Shown: positions 15,301 to 24,286, counted from the first letter of the stretch. The stretch is DNA of 64,000 nt from Kitasatospora sp. NA04385 (GCF_013364235.1 NZ_CP054919.1:8213239-8277238); one strand, 5' to 3'. The notes: generated by a model from the sequence alone, not told the origin. Numbers and translations are program-made.

Positions 15301-16770
15301 GTGTCCGCACGCCCCCGCACCACCAGCCGGCGCGCCCGGCTCGCCGCGGCCGCCGCGATCACCGCGGCCGGCCTGGCCACCACCGCGCTGACCGTCGCCC
15401 CGGCGTCCGCCGCCGACAAGTTCAGCGTCCAGTACCGCACCAGCGCCTCCGGCGCGACCGCCGACCAGAGCGAGCCCTGGCTCCAGGTCACCAACACCGG
15501 CAGCGGCACCGTCGCGCTCAACCGGATCACCCTGCGCTACTACTTCAAGTCCGACGGCCCCTCGACCACCTACCGCTTCGCCTGCTCCTGGGCGGTCAAG
15601 GGCTGCGGCAACATCACCGGCACCTTCGGCACCCTGGCCAACCCCACCGCCACCGCCGACCGCTACCTGGAGATCGGCTTCACCGCCGGCGCCGGCTCGC
15701 TCGCCCCCGGCCAGTCCACCGGCGACATGCAGCTGCGCTTCTACCGCTCCGACTGGCAGACCCTCACCCAGTCCGACGACTACTCCTTCAGCGGCACCCA
15801 GACCGGCTACGCGGACTGGCAGAAGGTCACCCTCCAGGAGGACGGCGCGCTGATCTGGGGCACCGCCCCGGCCGGCAACAACCCCTCGCCGTCCGCCAGT
15901 TCGTCCTCGTCCCCGTCGCCGTCGCCGTCCGGCTCCACCTCCACCCCGCCGGTCGACCCGAACGCGCCCGTCCTGTTCGACGACTTCTCCTACAACACCA
16001 GCTCCGACGCCGCGGTCCAGCAGCACGGCTGGACCGTCAAGTCCGGCCAGGGCGGCCCCGGCGTCTCCGGCGCCACCTGGTCCCCGGCCGACGTCACCTT
16101 CCCCACCGTCGGCGGCAGCAAGGTGCTCAACCTGCGCCTGACCACCGACGGCACGGCCTCCGGCACCAAGGAGACCGAGATCCAGACCACCGCGCGCAAG
16201 TTCAAGAACGGCACCTACGCGGCCCGGGTCAAGTTCGCCGACGCCCCCAACAGCGGCCCCGACGGCGACCACATCAACCAGACCTTCTTCGCCTTCACCC
16301 CGCTCAACGCCCCGATGGACCCGAACTACAGCGAGCAGGACTTCGAGTACCTGCCCAACGGCGGCTGGGGCGAGCAGAGCAACATCATGTACGAGACCAC
16401 CTGGGAGACCTACAACCCGGACCCGTGGAACGCCGTCAACACGCACGGCGAGCAGCGCCAGTCCTTCGACGGCTGGCACCTGCTGCAGTTCACCATCGAC
16501 AACAGCAACGTCACCTACTACATCGACGGCCAGGTCGTCGCCACCCACGGCGAGCCCTACCTGCCCGAGACCCCGCAGTTCATCGACTTCAACCACTGGC
16601 TGATCGACCTGGCCGGCCAGTACTCCACGACGCCGCGCTCGTACGACCAGCAGGTCGACTACGTGTACTTCGTCAAGGACCAGGTGCTCAGCCCGGCCCA
16701 GGTCGCCGGCAACGTCGCCGCGCTGCGCTCGGCCGGCACCGCCTTCAAGGACACCGTCCCCGGCAGCTGA
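15301..16770 (+). CDS. Secreted CBM3-GH16 glycoside hydrolase
   Basis: 489 residues. A signal peptide ends about ALTVAPASA (res ~38). Residues ~40-185 match a family 3 cellulose-binding module (FSVQYRTSASGATADQSEP, then CSWAVKGCGNITGTF). A Ser/Pro linker (~196-220) leads to a GH16-like jelly roll (~225-489). The GH16 signature ExDxxE appears as E345-Q-D347-F-E349, giving nucleophile, helper Asp and acid/base. Strong ribosome site GGAAGGA before GTG 15301. Substrate could be a beta-1,3 or mixed-linkage glucan; the module suggests action on cellulose-bound material. It follows the hexosaminidase by 142 bp and may be its own unit. Confidence 0.85.
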   Translation: MSARPRTTSRRARLAAAAAITAAGLATTALTVAPASAADKFSVQYRTSASGATADQSEPWLQVTNTGSGTVALNRITLRYYFKSDGPSTTYRFACSWAVKGCGNITGTFGTLANPTATADRYLEIGFTAGAGSLAPGQSTGDMQLRFYRSDWQTLTQSDDYSFSGTQTGYADWQKVTLQEDGALIWGTAPAGNNPSPSASSSSSPSPSPSGSTSTPPVDPNAPVLFDDFSYNTSSDAAVQQHGWTVKSGQGGPGVSGATWSPADVTFPTVGGSKVLNLRLTTDGTASGTKETEIQTTARKFKNGTYAARVKFADAPNSGPDGDHINQTFFAFTPLNAPMDPNYSEQDFEYLPNGGWGEQSNIMYETTWETYNPDPWNAVNTHGEQRQSFDGWHLLQFTIDNSNVTYYIDGQVVATHGEPYLPETPQFIDFNHWLIDLAGQYSTTPRSYDQQVDYVYFVKDQVLSPAQVAGNVAALRSAGTAFKDTVPGS

Positions 16771-16784
16771 CCCCGCACCGACTG

Positions 16785-16827
16785 CCCCGTCCCCTCCCGC
16801 CAGGCCGCTCGGCGGGAGGGGGCGGGG
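16785..16827 (+). terminator. Terminator after CBM3-GH16 gene
   Basis: A 17-bp stem (16785-16801 with 16811-16827, one G-T pair) with a 9-base loop lies just after the stop and before the convergent SsgA-like gene. Confidence 0.7.
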
Positions 16828-16848
16828 CGCCCGCGCGTCCGCGGCGGG

Positions 16849-17253
16849 TCAGGCGGTGATCCGGGCCAGGGCGGCGTCCAGGTCCAGGTGGTCGCTCTCG
16901 CTGCCGGGCGGGACGAGGAGGTAGGAGTCGCGCAGGAAGGCGGTCACGTCGGGCGCGGAGAGGCTGAGCACGGCCCGCTCGTCCCCGGAGCAGAGCGTGA
17001 CGCGGATCTCGCCCCGGCGGCCCGGCTCGACCCGCACGTCGCCGTACCCGGCGGGCTCGTGGCCGCCGTCGTGCAGCAGGTCACGGGCGAAGTACCAGGC
17101 CACCGCCCCGCCCTCGACCCCCTCCGGGCCCAGCACCAGGCACACCCCGTAGGGCAGTTCGGCGTCGAAGCGCAGCTGCGCGCGGACGGGCATGTGGGGG
17201 TGGGCGCTGTGGGGCAGCCGGGCAGTGGTGTCGTGGGCGGTGAAACCTGGCAC
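16849..17253 (-). CDS. SsgA-like sporulation/cell-division protein (SALP)
   Basis: 134 residues covering the whole SsgA family fold: PVRAQLRFDAELPYGVCLVL, then VAWYFARDLLHDGG, GYGDVRVEPGRRGE and a C-terminal FLRDSYLLVPPGSE, all standard SALP blocks. SALPs are found in sporulating actinomycetes, where SsgA/SsgB place FtsZ septa and others affect peptidoglycan remodelling. Which member this is cannot be told from sequence alone. It is a lone gene, convergent with the GH16 gene. ATG 17253 is followed by an N-terminal stretch (res 1-20) not found in the core fold. Confidence 0.9.
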   Translation of the reverse strand: MPGFTAHDTTARLPHSAHPHMPVRAQLRFDAELPYGVCLVLGPEGVEGGAVAWYFARDLLHDGGHEPAGYGDVRVEPGRRGEIRVTLCSGDERAVLSLSAPDVTAFLRDSYLLVPPGSESDHLDLDAALARITA

Positions 17254-17454
17254 GGGGGGACCTCGCTGTCGGGACGCTGGTGACTGTGCGCAGCACGGCT
17301 ACCCGGACCTGGCGTTTTCACCGCCGGTGTCACCCTTCCGGCGGTGTCCGGTCCGCACCGCGCGCCGGTGACCGTGCGAACTCCGTGAAGGATCAACGAA
17401 CTTGGCGATCTTCGGACAGTATGATCGCAAATCATTCCAATCACGGGGGAAGCG

Positions 17455-17958
17455 ATGTCCGAGTTCCGAGAACCACCCCGCTGGCCGCTGCTCACCCTCC
17501 GGGTGACGGCCGGCCTCACCGCTCTGCTCGCCCTGCTCATGCCCTTCCTGGCCGGCGGCTTCCTGCAGGGCTACTACCCGCTGCTGGACGCCCACAAGCA
17601 GACCGCGCTGGCGCTGTCCGTGGTGGCCCTGCTGACCGCCGTCGCCGGCCTGCTGGTGTGGCGCCTCTCGCGCGGGCCCGGCGGCCCGGCCGTCCAGTAC
17701 GGCGTGCTCGCGCTGCTGTGCGTCGTGCAGTACGCCCTCGGTGACGAGCGCGTCCTGCTGCTGCACGTACCGCTCGGCGTGGGCGTGTTCGTGATGGCGG
17801 AGAAGTTCGCGGTGGACGCCTTCAAGGCCAAGGCCGGGACCACCGCCGCCGCCGAGCCCATCGTTGCCGAGCCCGGGGCCGCCACGTCCGCCGCCGCCGA
17901 GCCCGGGGCCGCCGCGTCCGGCGCCGCCGGAGCCCGCGCCGAGGCGGGCGCCGAGTGA
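17455..17958 (+). CDS. Small four-TM membrane protein coupled to multicopper oxidase
   Basis: 167 residues with four hydrophobic segments in the first 115 residues (LLTLRVTAGLTALLALLMPFL, ALALSVVALLTAVAGLLVW and two more). A 45-residue Ala/Glu/Pro-rich tail follows, coded by imperfect repeats. GGGGGAAG precedes ATG 17455. It ends inside the start of the multicopper oxidase gene (GTGA, 17955-17958), so the two are co-translated. It may be a membrane partner or electron donor site for the oxidase; nothing in the sequence shows heme or metal ligands. Confidence 0.75.
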   Translation: MSEFREPPRWPLLTLRVTAGLTALLALLMPFLAGGFLQGYYPLLDAHKQTALALSVVALLTAVAGLLVWRLSRGPGGPAVQYGVLALLCVVQYALGDERVLLLHVPLGVGVFVMAEKFAVDAFKAKAGTTAAAEPIVAEPGAATSAAAEPGAAASGAAGARAEAGAE

Positions 17959-19535
17959 GCGGCCCGCTGACCAGGCGTCAACTGCTGGGCGCCGGAGGCG
18001 TCGCCGCGCTCGGGCTCGGCACGGCCTTCGGCCTCCCGCCGCTGATGAACCGGCTGCTGCCCGGCGGCGAACCCGGCAAGCTGCTGCGCAGCGCCCTGCC
18101 GCTGCCCGCCCGCTACGCCGCCGAACTGCCCGTCCCCGCCGTGCTGGCGCCCGTCCGCAGCGACGCGGGCGCCGACTACTACGAGATCACCGCGCGCCGG
18201 GCCACCGCCCGCCTGCTGCCCGGCCACGACACCGAGGTGTGGGGCTACCAGGGCACCTTCCCCGGCCCGACCGTCGAGTCCCGCAGCGGCCGGCGAACCG
18301 TCATCACCCACCGCAGCGAACTGCCCCGACCCACCGCCGTCCACCTGCACGGCGGCCACACCCCGCACGACAGCGACGGCCACCCGCTCGACCTGGTCGG
18401 CACCGGGCACCACGAGATGCCCGGCATGGCGGACACGGCGGACACGGCAGGCATGCCGGGCATGGCGGGCACGCAGGGCGCCACCGTCCTCCCGCAGCGC
18501 GAGTACGCCTACCCGATGGCCCAGCGCGCCGCCACGCTCTGGTACCACGACCACACCATGGGCTTCACCGGCCCACAGGTCTACCGCGGCCTGGCCGGCT
18601 TCCACCTGGTCCGGGACGAGGAGGAGGCCGCGCTCGGCCTGCCGCGGGGCCCGCGCGAACTGCCGCTGATGATCGCCGACCGCTCGTTCGCCGCCGACGG
18701 CTCCTTCGCCTACCCCGAACTGCCCGGCGGCGCCCCCGGAGTGCAGGACGCCTACATGAACGGCGTGCTGGGCGACGTGATGCTGGTCAACGGCGCGCCC
18801 TGGCCGCTGGCCCGGGTCGACCGGGCCTGGTACCGGCTGCGGCTGCTCAACGCCTCCAACGCCCGGCGGCTGCGCCTGGCCCTGGACCCGCAGCCGGGCG
18901 GCGGCGGGGCGCTGGTGCAGATCGGCTCCGACGGCGGCCTGCTCGAACGCCCGCTGCGCCACGACTCGGTGGACCTCGCGCCCGCCGAACGCTGCGACGT
19001 GCTGGTCGACTTCTCCCGCTACCCCGCCGGGACCAGGGTCCGGCTGCGCAACGGGCTCGGCGACGGCCCCGCCGGCGAGGTGATGGCCTTCGAGGTCGGC
19101 TCCGCGACCGACGGGGACTTCCACCTGCCCGAGCGGCTCTCCGAGGTCGAACGGCTCGACCCCGCCAAGGCCGTCAACACCCGCACCTTCGTGTTCCAGA
19201 AGGGCGAGCGGCACTGGACCGTCAACGGCGAGGAGTATCGGCCCGGCCGCTCGATCGCCGCGCCCCGGCTCGGCCAGGTCGAGGTCTGGCGCTTCGTCAC
19301 CGACTTCCACCACCCCGTCCACCTGCACCTCGACCCGTTCCAGGTGCTCGGCCGGGCCGGCGGCGGGCCCGGCGGCAACGACGCCGGCTGGAAGGACACC
19401 GTGGACGTGCTGCCCGCCCAGGGCGTCGAGGTCGCCGTCCGGTTCACCGACTACGCCGGGCAGTTCCTGATGCACTGCCACAACCTCGAACACGAGGACA
19501 TGGCGATGATGGCCGAGTTCACCACCACCGAGTAG
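17955..19535 (+). CDS. Tat-exported multicopper oxidase (CotA/SufI-like)
   Basis: 526 residues. The twin-arginine signal is at the start (TRRQLLGAGGVAALGLG). All four copper motifs are present: HLHGGH (130-135), WYHDH (196-200), HPVHLH (453-458) and HCHNLEHEDMAM (507-518), giving the T1 site and the trinuclear T2/T3 cluster. The loop at 152-173 is rich in His and Met (HHEMPGM, then GMPGM), like the methionine-rich segments that bind Cu(I) in CueO. The enzyme probably oxidises Cu(I), phenols or bilirubin-like compounds outside the membrane. It is coupled to a small membrane protein gene. Confidence 0.92.
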   Translation: MSGPLTRRQLLGAGGVAALGLGTAFGLPPLMNRLLPGGEPGKLLRSALPLPARYAAELPVPAVLAPVRSDAGADYYEITARRATARLLPGHDTEVWGYQGTFPGPTVESRSGRRTVITHRSELPRPTAVHLHGGHTPHDSDGHPLDLVGTGHHEMPGMADTADTAGMPGMAGTQGATVLPQREYAYPMAQRAATLWYHDHTMGFTGPQVYRGLAGFHLVRDEEEAALGLPRGPRELPLMIADRSFAADGSFAYPELPGGAPGVQDAYMNGVLGDVMLVNGAPWPLARVDRAWYRLRLLNASNARRLRLALDPQPGGGGALVQIGSDGGLLERPLRHDSVDLAPAERCDVLVDFSRYPAGTRVRLRNGLGDGPAGEVMAFEVGSATDGDFHLPERLSEVERLDPAKAVNTRTFVFQKGERHWTVNGEEYRPGRSIAAPRLGQVEVWRFVTDFHHPVHLHLDPFQVLGRAGGGPGGNDAGWKDTVDVLPAQGVEVAVRFTDYAGQFLMHCHNLEHEDMAMMAEFTTTE

Positions 19536-19552
19536 CGACCGGGTGGCGCACC

Positions 19553-19616
19553 CGCCGGTGCCCCGGACCCCGCCACCAGGGCCCGGGGCACCGACGTGCG
19601 GGGCGGGGCACCGGCG
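19553..19616. terminator. Hairpin between convergent oxidase and oleate hydratase genes
   Basis: CGCCGGTGCCCC (19553-19564) is complementary to GGGGCACCGGCG (19605-19616). An alternative shorter hairpin (19557-19566 with 19583-19592) is nested. Position between convergent stops supports a shared terminator. Confidence 0.6.
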
Positions 19617-19623
19617 CGCGGGC

Positions 19624-21390
19624 TCACTCCGGCAGCAGGCCGTACTCCTTCAGCAGCGCGCCGATCTCCGAGGTCTCCAGCCGCGCCTCCAACCGCCTGC
19701 GCAGCACGTGCGGCCCCGGCAGGCCCACCGGCGCGCCGTCGCGCAGCCGGCTCGCCGCGTTCAGCAGCGCCCGCACGTCGTACGTCGACCCGAACACCTC
19801 CGGCACGCCGCGCTCCACCCCCAGCAGCCGGTAGACCGCCTCCATGGCGGAGCGCACCGAGTACTCGGTGGTGAAGATGCAGTCCCGGCTGCCCGTCTCG
19901 GCGAACTGCCCGACGAACGCGAAGTTCACCGCCCCCGGCGGCACCACGTCCGGCCGGTCACCGGCCCGGCGCGGCATGAAGAACGAGGTCACGTACGGCA
20001 TCATCACCGGCACGCACTTCGCCGCCTCCGCCGCCAGCCGATCGATCAGCTCCACCGGCACGCCCAGGTGGTACAGCCACTCGCGGGTGATCTCCTCGCC
20101 GGTGCACTCCTGCATCGGCTTCCGCACGTAGTCGCCGGGCCGGTCCACGAACAGCGAGTACAGCCAGACCACGACCTGGTCCTCCGGCTGCTGCTTGAAG
20201 TGCGGCTGCCGGTTCACCGTCCAGCTCAGCAGCCAGGACGAGTCGCGGACGGTGACGATCCCGCCGGTCACCACCCGGCCCGAGAACGGGTCCCGCTTGC
20301 ACACCTTCCGGATGTACTCCGGGATCCGGTGGTCCAGCGTGGTCACCGTCGCCGACTCCCACTTGGTCTGCGGGACGTGCGCGCCGAACACGTCCGGGCG
20401 GCCGAAGTCCGGGTGCTTGGCGGCGATCCGCCGCCACAGGTCCCAGGCCGGGGCCGGACCCTCGTCCAGCTTCGCCGGGGTGTGCTGGTCGCCGTTGTCG
20501 GAGTTCTCGGTCAGCGAGCCGATCGTGGTGAACAGCAGGTCGTCCGCCGTCAGGTCGACCCCGCCCGGCTCGCCCTCCGACACCCAGTGCAGCCGGGTCG
20601 CCTGCTTGCGGCCGTCCGCGAAGGAGAAGTCGACGTCCGTCACCTCGGTGCCGAACCGGAAGACCACCCCCTGGTCCAGCAGCCAGCGGTACAGCGGCAG
20701 CACCAGCGACTCGTACTGGTTGTACTTGGTGAACTTCAGCGCCGAGAAGTCCGGCAGGCCGCCGATGTGGTGCACGAAGCGGTGCAGGTACAGCTTCATC
20801 TCCAGCGCCGAGTGCCACTGCTCGAACGCGAACATGGTCCGCCAGTACAGCCAGAAGTTCGACGCCAGGAACTCCTCGCCGAACACCTCGTCGATCCGCT
20901 TGCCCTCCATCTCCGCGCGCGTCGCCAGGAACACCTTCAGCAGGTCCCGCTGCGCCCGGTTCCCCAGCGCGAACAGGCCGTCGGTGCCCGCGTCCAGGCC
21001 CTGCCGGTGGGTGACGCGCCGGAGCGAGAAGTTCGGGTCGTCCTTGTTCAGCCAGTAGAACTCGTCCAGCACGCTGGCCCCCGCCACCTCGATCGACGGG
21101 ATCGAGCGGAACAGGTCCCACAGGCACTCGAAGTGGTCCTCCATCTCCCGGCCGCCGCGCACCACGAACCCGCGCTTCGGCTCCTTGATGCCGTCCAGCG
21201 CCCCGCCCGGCAGCTTCAGCCGCTCCAGCACGGTGATCCGCTCGCCCGGCAGCTGCCCGTCCCGGACCAGGAACGCCGCCCCCGCCATCGACGCCAGACC
21301 CGCCCCCACGAACCACGCGCTCTTCCCGTCCACCCCCGCCGGCTTGCGGGGACGGGCGAACGCCTCGTAGTTGCCGCTGCTGTAGTACAC
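19624..21390 (-). CDS. ohyA: Oleate hydratase (myosin-cross-reactive antigen family)
   Basis: 588 residues, close to the family length. The N-terminal FAD-binding segment reads SAWFVGAGLASMAGAAFL, and later blocks are characteristic: GGREMEDHFECLWDLFRSIPS, WYWRTMF-like LYWRTMFAFEQWHSALEMKLYL, GSLTENSDNGD, and VTSFFMPRRAGDRPDVVP. The enzyme adds water to the C9 double bond of oleic acid, giving 10-hydroxystearate, and is peripheral to the membrane. GTG 21390 has GGGAG upstream. No operon partners. In other bacteria it detoxifies host or environmental unsaturated fatty acids. Confidence 0.95.
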   Translation of the reverse strand: MYYSSGNYEAFARPRKPAGVDGKSAWFVGAGLASMAGAAFLVRDGQLPGERITVLERLKLPGGALDGIKEPKRGFVVRGGREMEDHFECLWDLFRSIPSIEVAGASVLDEFYWLNKDDPNFSLRRVTHRQGLDAGTDGLFALGNRAQRDLLKVFLATRAEMEGKRIDEVFGEEFLASNFWLYWRTMFAFEQWHSALEMKLYLHRFVHHIGGLPDFSALKFTKYNQYESLVLPLYRWLLDQGVVFRFGTEVTDVDFSFADGRKQATRLHWVSEGEPGGVDLTADDLLFTTIGSLTENSDNGDQHTPAKLDEGPAPAWDLWRRIAAKHPDFGRPDVFGAHVPQTKWESATVTTLDHRIPEYIRKVCKRDPFSGRVVTGGIVTVRDSSWLLSWTVNRQPHFKQQPEDQVVVWLYSLFVDRPGDYVRKPMQECTGEEITREWLYHLGVPVELIDRLAAEAAKCVPVMMPYVTSFFMPRRAGDRPDVVPPGAVNFAFVGQFAETGSRDCIFTTEYSVRSAMEAVYRLLGVERGVPEVFGSTYDVRALLNAASRLRDGAPVGLPGPHVLRRRLEARLETSEIGALLKEYGLLPE

Positions 21391-21619
21391 GTCCGCACTC
21401 CCTCTGCCGCTCCCGTACGGACGGGCCCCGCGTCGTCGCCCGTCCCGTGCCCCACCCAACCCGCGCCCGCGGCCCGGCGCGCCCGGCACTGCGCCGTCCG
21501 GGCGAGCCCGGACGGGGGACGGGGGCGGGGTGCGGGGCGGGGTGCGGGACGGGCCGAGGAGGTGTCAGCGGCGGTGGATAGGGTCGGCGGGACCGGCGGA
21601 CGAACGGGGGAGCACGGTG

Positions 21620-22054
21620 ATGGGAACGACGCAGCGGCAGCTGGTCCGGCAGGCCCGGGAGGACGGCATCGAGGCGCTGCTGGGCGGGGCGGCCGTCCTC
21701 GACGGCAGCGGGCGCGTCCTGCTGGTCCGGCGCAACCCGGACGACCACTTCGGCGGCCTGTGGGAGATCCCCGGCGGCTCGCTCGACCCCGGCGAGGAGC
21801 CCTCGGCCGGCGCCGCCCGCGAGCTCGCCGAGGAGACCGGGCTCACCGGCCTCGACCTGGCCTACCTGCACGCCGCCGACTTCACCGGCCGCAGCGGCCT
21901 CCGGGCCCGCCAGTTCGCCTACACCGGCACCGTCCCCGACGGCACCCCCGTCACGCTCACCGAGCACGACGCCCACCGGTGGGTGCCGCTCGACGCCCTC
22001 CCCGAGGTCAGCGCCCACCACCGCGAGATCCTCGACCGGCTGCGCGCGCGGTAG
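21620..22054 (+). CDS. Nudix hydrolase
   Basis: 144 residues with a full Nudix box in residues ~52-75 (GGSLDPGEEPSAGAARELAEETGL, matching Gx5Ex7REUxEExGU). The domain starts with a strand AAVLDGSGRVLLVRRN. Metal-dependent cleavage of a nucleoside diphosphate derivative is expected; the substrate is unknown. GGGGGAG lies before ATG 21620. It is divergent from the oleate hydratase. Confidence 0.88.
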   Translation: MGTTQRQLVRQAREDGIEALLGGAAVLDGSGRVLLVRRNPDDHFGGLWEIPGGSLDPGEEPSAGAARELAEETGLTGLDLAYLHAADFTGRSGLRARQFAYTGTVPDGTPVTLTEHDAHRWVPLDALPEVSAHHREILDRLRAR

Positions 22055-22236
22055 CGGCACCGGCCGGCCGGGCCCGGGGCTGGCCGATCGGGTGACAGTG
22101 CGTCAACGAAGCACTAGGCGGGTGCCGTCCTGGTGATGACTGGGCGTGACCGCCGATCGGTTCGGCGGCCGCCCCCCCCGCGGACGCCCCGCCCACGGGC
22201 GCCCCACCCTCCCCGCCGGACCCGAGCAGGAGAGAC

Positions 22237-22749
22237 ATGCCCCGCACCCCCTGGCGCCGCCGCCTGCCGGCGGCCCTCGCCGTCCCCGCGAGCGTCCTCG
22301 CGCTGAGCGCCGCCGCACCCGGCCCGGACCCCGCGCCGGGCCCCGCCGCGATGCCGCCCGCCGCGATGCCGCCCGCCGCCCGCGACGCCGAACCGGTCTG
22401 CACCGGCCCCGCCGGGCCCGCGGTCCCCGTCACCGGGGGCACCGTCACCTGGTGCCCCACCCGGGACGGCGGCCGACTGCTCTTCACCAACACCGGGCCC
22501 GCACCGGCCGACCTCTCCCTGGTCGTCTACGACTGCGACGGCGGCAAGGCCCCCGCCGTGGACGCCGCCAGGTGCGCCGCCACCCTGAAGGGCACCCGGG
22601 ACGTCATCTGGCAGCGGATCGAACCCGCGCAGTCCGTGCACGCCGACTTCACCATCCCCAAGGGCGCCAACGCCCAGGTGTGGTGGAGCGCCGACGGCAC
22701 CGACCGGGCCACCGGCCTCAAACTCCTGGGGACGCCGTGGAACTCCTGA
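22237..22749 (+). CDS. Secreted small protein of unknown function
   Basis: 170 residues. A signal peptide (RRRLPAALAVPASVLALSAAA) is followed by a repeat-rich Pro/Ala linker (AAMPPAAMPPAA, residues ~38-50) and a beta-rich domain with three or four Cys (VCTGPAG, TWCPTRD, YDCDGG, RCAAT) likely forming disulphides. I do not recognise the family. AGGAGAG lies before ATG 22237. Its 3' end overlaps the next secreted gene by 13 bp, indicating joint expression. Confidence 0.7.
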   Translation: MPRTPWRRRLPAALAVPASVLALSAAAPGPDPAPGPAAMPPAAMPPAARDAEPVCTGPAGPAVPVTGGTVTWCPTRDGGRLLFTNTGPAPADLSLVVYDCDGGKAPAVDAARCAATLKGTRDVIWQRIEPAQSVHADFTIPKGANAQVWWSADGTDRATGLKLLGTPWNS

Positions 22750-23231
22750 CCGCCGCCCGCCCGCTGCGCACCCTCGCCGCCCGCCCGCTGCGCCCCCTCG
22801 CCGTCCTGCTGCTCGCCGCCGCCCCGACGGCCGCCCCGGCCGTCCCCGCGGCCGCCACCCCGGCCCCGACGCCCCCCGTCGCCGCCGCCGTCAGCAACCC
22901 GCCCGGCGTGCACGTCCTCAACGGCGACAGCCGCGCGCCCCGGCACACCGAGTGCCCGGCCGGCTGGGTCTGCCTCTACGACGGCGCCCACTTCGACCAC
23001 GCCGCCGTCGCCCTGCTGCCCGGCACCGCGCTCCCCGACACCGAGCGCCTCGACCTCCCCGACGGCTCCCGGTTCACCGGCGAGCAGGGCGTCTCCGCCT
23101 GGATCAACAACTCGCCCGTCACCTACTGCTGGTACCCCGGCAAGGACTACGGGGGCACTGCCGTCACGATGGCCCCCGCCACCCGGGGCAACGCCCACGG
23201 CAACGCGCTCAAGTCGCTGCGCCCGTGCTGA
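22737..23231 (+). CDS. Secreted peptidase-inhibitor-like protein (family I36)
   Basis: 164 residues starting at GTG 22737 inside the previous gene. After a signal segment (PLAVLLLAAAPTAAPAVPAAA) comes a crystallin-like domain: CPAGWVCLYDGAHFDHAAVALLPG, then GVSAWINNSPVTYCWYPGKDY. This matches the I36 family, founded by the Streptomyces metalloproteinase inhibitor SMPI. Two or more disulphides are likely. Inhibition of an extracellular protease is plausible but unproven. The N-terminal repeat (ARPLRTLAARPLRPLA) is coded by a short DNA duplication. Confidence 0.75.
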   Translation: MELLTAARPLRTLAARPLRPLAVLLLAAAPTAAPAVPAAATPAPTPPVAAAVSNPPGVHVLNGDSRAPRHTECPAGWVCLYDGAHFDHAAVALLPGTALPDTERLDLPDGSRFTGEQGVSAWINNSPVTYCWYPGKDYGGTAVTMAPATRGNAHGNALKSLRPC

Positions 23232-23488
23232 ACCCGCCGCGCCCGATCCTCGGTTGACGCCGCCCGCCGGACCCCCGCCCGCCGGACCCGCGCCCGCCGG
23301 ACCCCGCCCCGGGCCTGCCGACCGACGACGGCACCTCCCGGGGCGGGGGAGTGGCATGATCCGTCCACCCGACGGACTGTCATGATCCGGCCCGCGGAAG
23401 GACGGTGCGGACGTTCGCACCCGGTGGATATCCTGCGCGAAGACGGCCCGGGGAGCACCGGCCGAGCACCGAGGGGGATACCGAGTCG

Positions 23489-24055
23489 ATGTCGTACCTG
23501 CGCACCTTCCTGCCCTGGATCGTCTTCGCGGCGGTCCCCGCCGAGCAGTGGCAGTGGGCCGCCCTGGCCGGTCTGGCCGTTGCCGCCGCCGTCATCGCCC
23601 AGCAGCGCCGGGCCGGTGCCGGGTGGGACGCGCTGATCATCGAGACCGGCTCCGCGCTGTACTTCGCCGCGCTGGCCGCACTCGCCTTCGCCGACCCGCA
23701 CTCCGGCCTCCGCGACTACTCCGCCGCCCTGTCCTCCGCCGTCCTCGCGCTGATCGCCGGCGTCTCGCTGCTGATCGGCCGGCCGTTCACGCTCGGCATC
23801 GCCAAGCGCACCACGCCGCAGGAGTTCTGGACGCTCAAGCCGTTCATCCGGATCAACACCGTCATCACCGCGGTGTGGACCGCCGCCTTCGCGGTCACCG
23901 CCGTCGCGCTCGCCGCGATCGCCCACGCCGGGGACGGGCGCTCCGCCGCCGCCCTGGCCGTCCAGATCGCGGGCTTCGCCGTCCCCATGGTGTTCACCGT
24001 CCGGTACGTCGCCGTCGCCCGGGCCCGCGCCCAGCAGCGCCCGCCGCAGGACTGA
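23489..24055 (+). CDS. Integral membrane protein, unknown function
   Basis: 188 residues with about five hydrophobic segments (AALAGLAVAAAVIAQQ, ALYFAALAALAFA, AALSSAVLALIAGVSLLIG, VWTAAFAVTAVALAAIA, IAGFAVPMVFTV). The segment LIGRPFTLGIAKRTTPQEFW between helices is polar and conserved-looking. Similar proteins are annotated only as membrane proteins in actinobacteria. GAGGGGG precedes ATG 23489. The 257-bp upstream gap holds three imperfect CGCCCGCCGGACC repeats (23265-23310) and a CATGATCCG direct repeat. Confidence 0.65.
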   Translation: MSYLRTFLPWIVFAAVPAEQWQWAALAGLAVAAAVIAQQRRAGAGWDALIIETGSALYFAALAALAFADPHSGLRDYSAALSSAVLALIAGVSLLIGRPFTLGIAKRTTPQEFWTLKPFIRINTVITAVWTAAFAVTAVALAAIAHAGDGRSAAALAVQIAGFAVPMVFTVRYVAVARARAQQRPPQD

Positions 24056-24062
24056 GGACGCC

Positions 24063-24117
24063 GCCGCCCCTGCCGGGAGGCCCGCGAGACCCGGGAGGCC
24101 TGCGCGGCAGGGGCGGC
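24063..24117 (+). terminator. Terminator after membrane protein gene
   Basis: A 13-bp perfect stem (24063-24075 with 24105-24117) closes a GC-rich loop immediately after the stop at 24055. Confidence 0.6.
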
Positions 24118-24286
24118 AGGGGCGTGGCGTGCGGGGGCGGGGAGCGGTGAGGGTCCGGCGGGCCCCGGCGGACCGGCGGGAAGGGTGGGGCGAGGGTGCG
24201 GGGAGGTTCGAGGAGCCGACGGGGTGGGCAGGTCCCTGCCAATCCTGTCCGTTGCTCGATCCTCTTCCACCCGCGGAGGCTGTCGA

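Noticed and set aside
12510-15530. 1006-codon minus-strand frame across permease, GH20 and GH16 genes
   Set aside because: It crosses three well-supported genes and has no recognisable motif.
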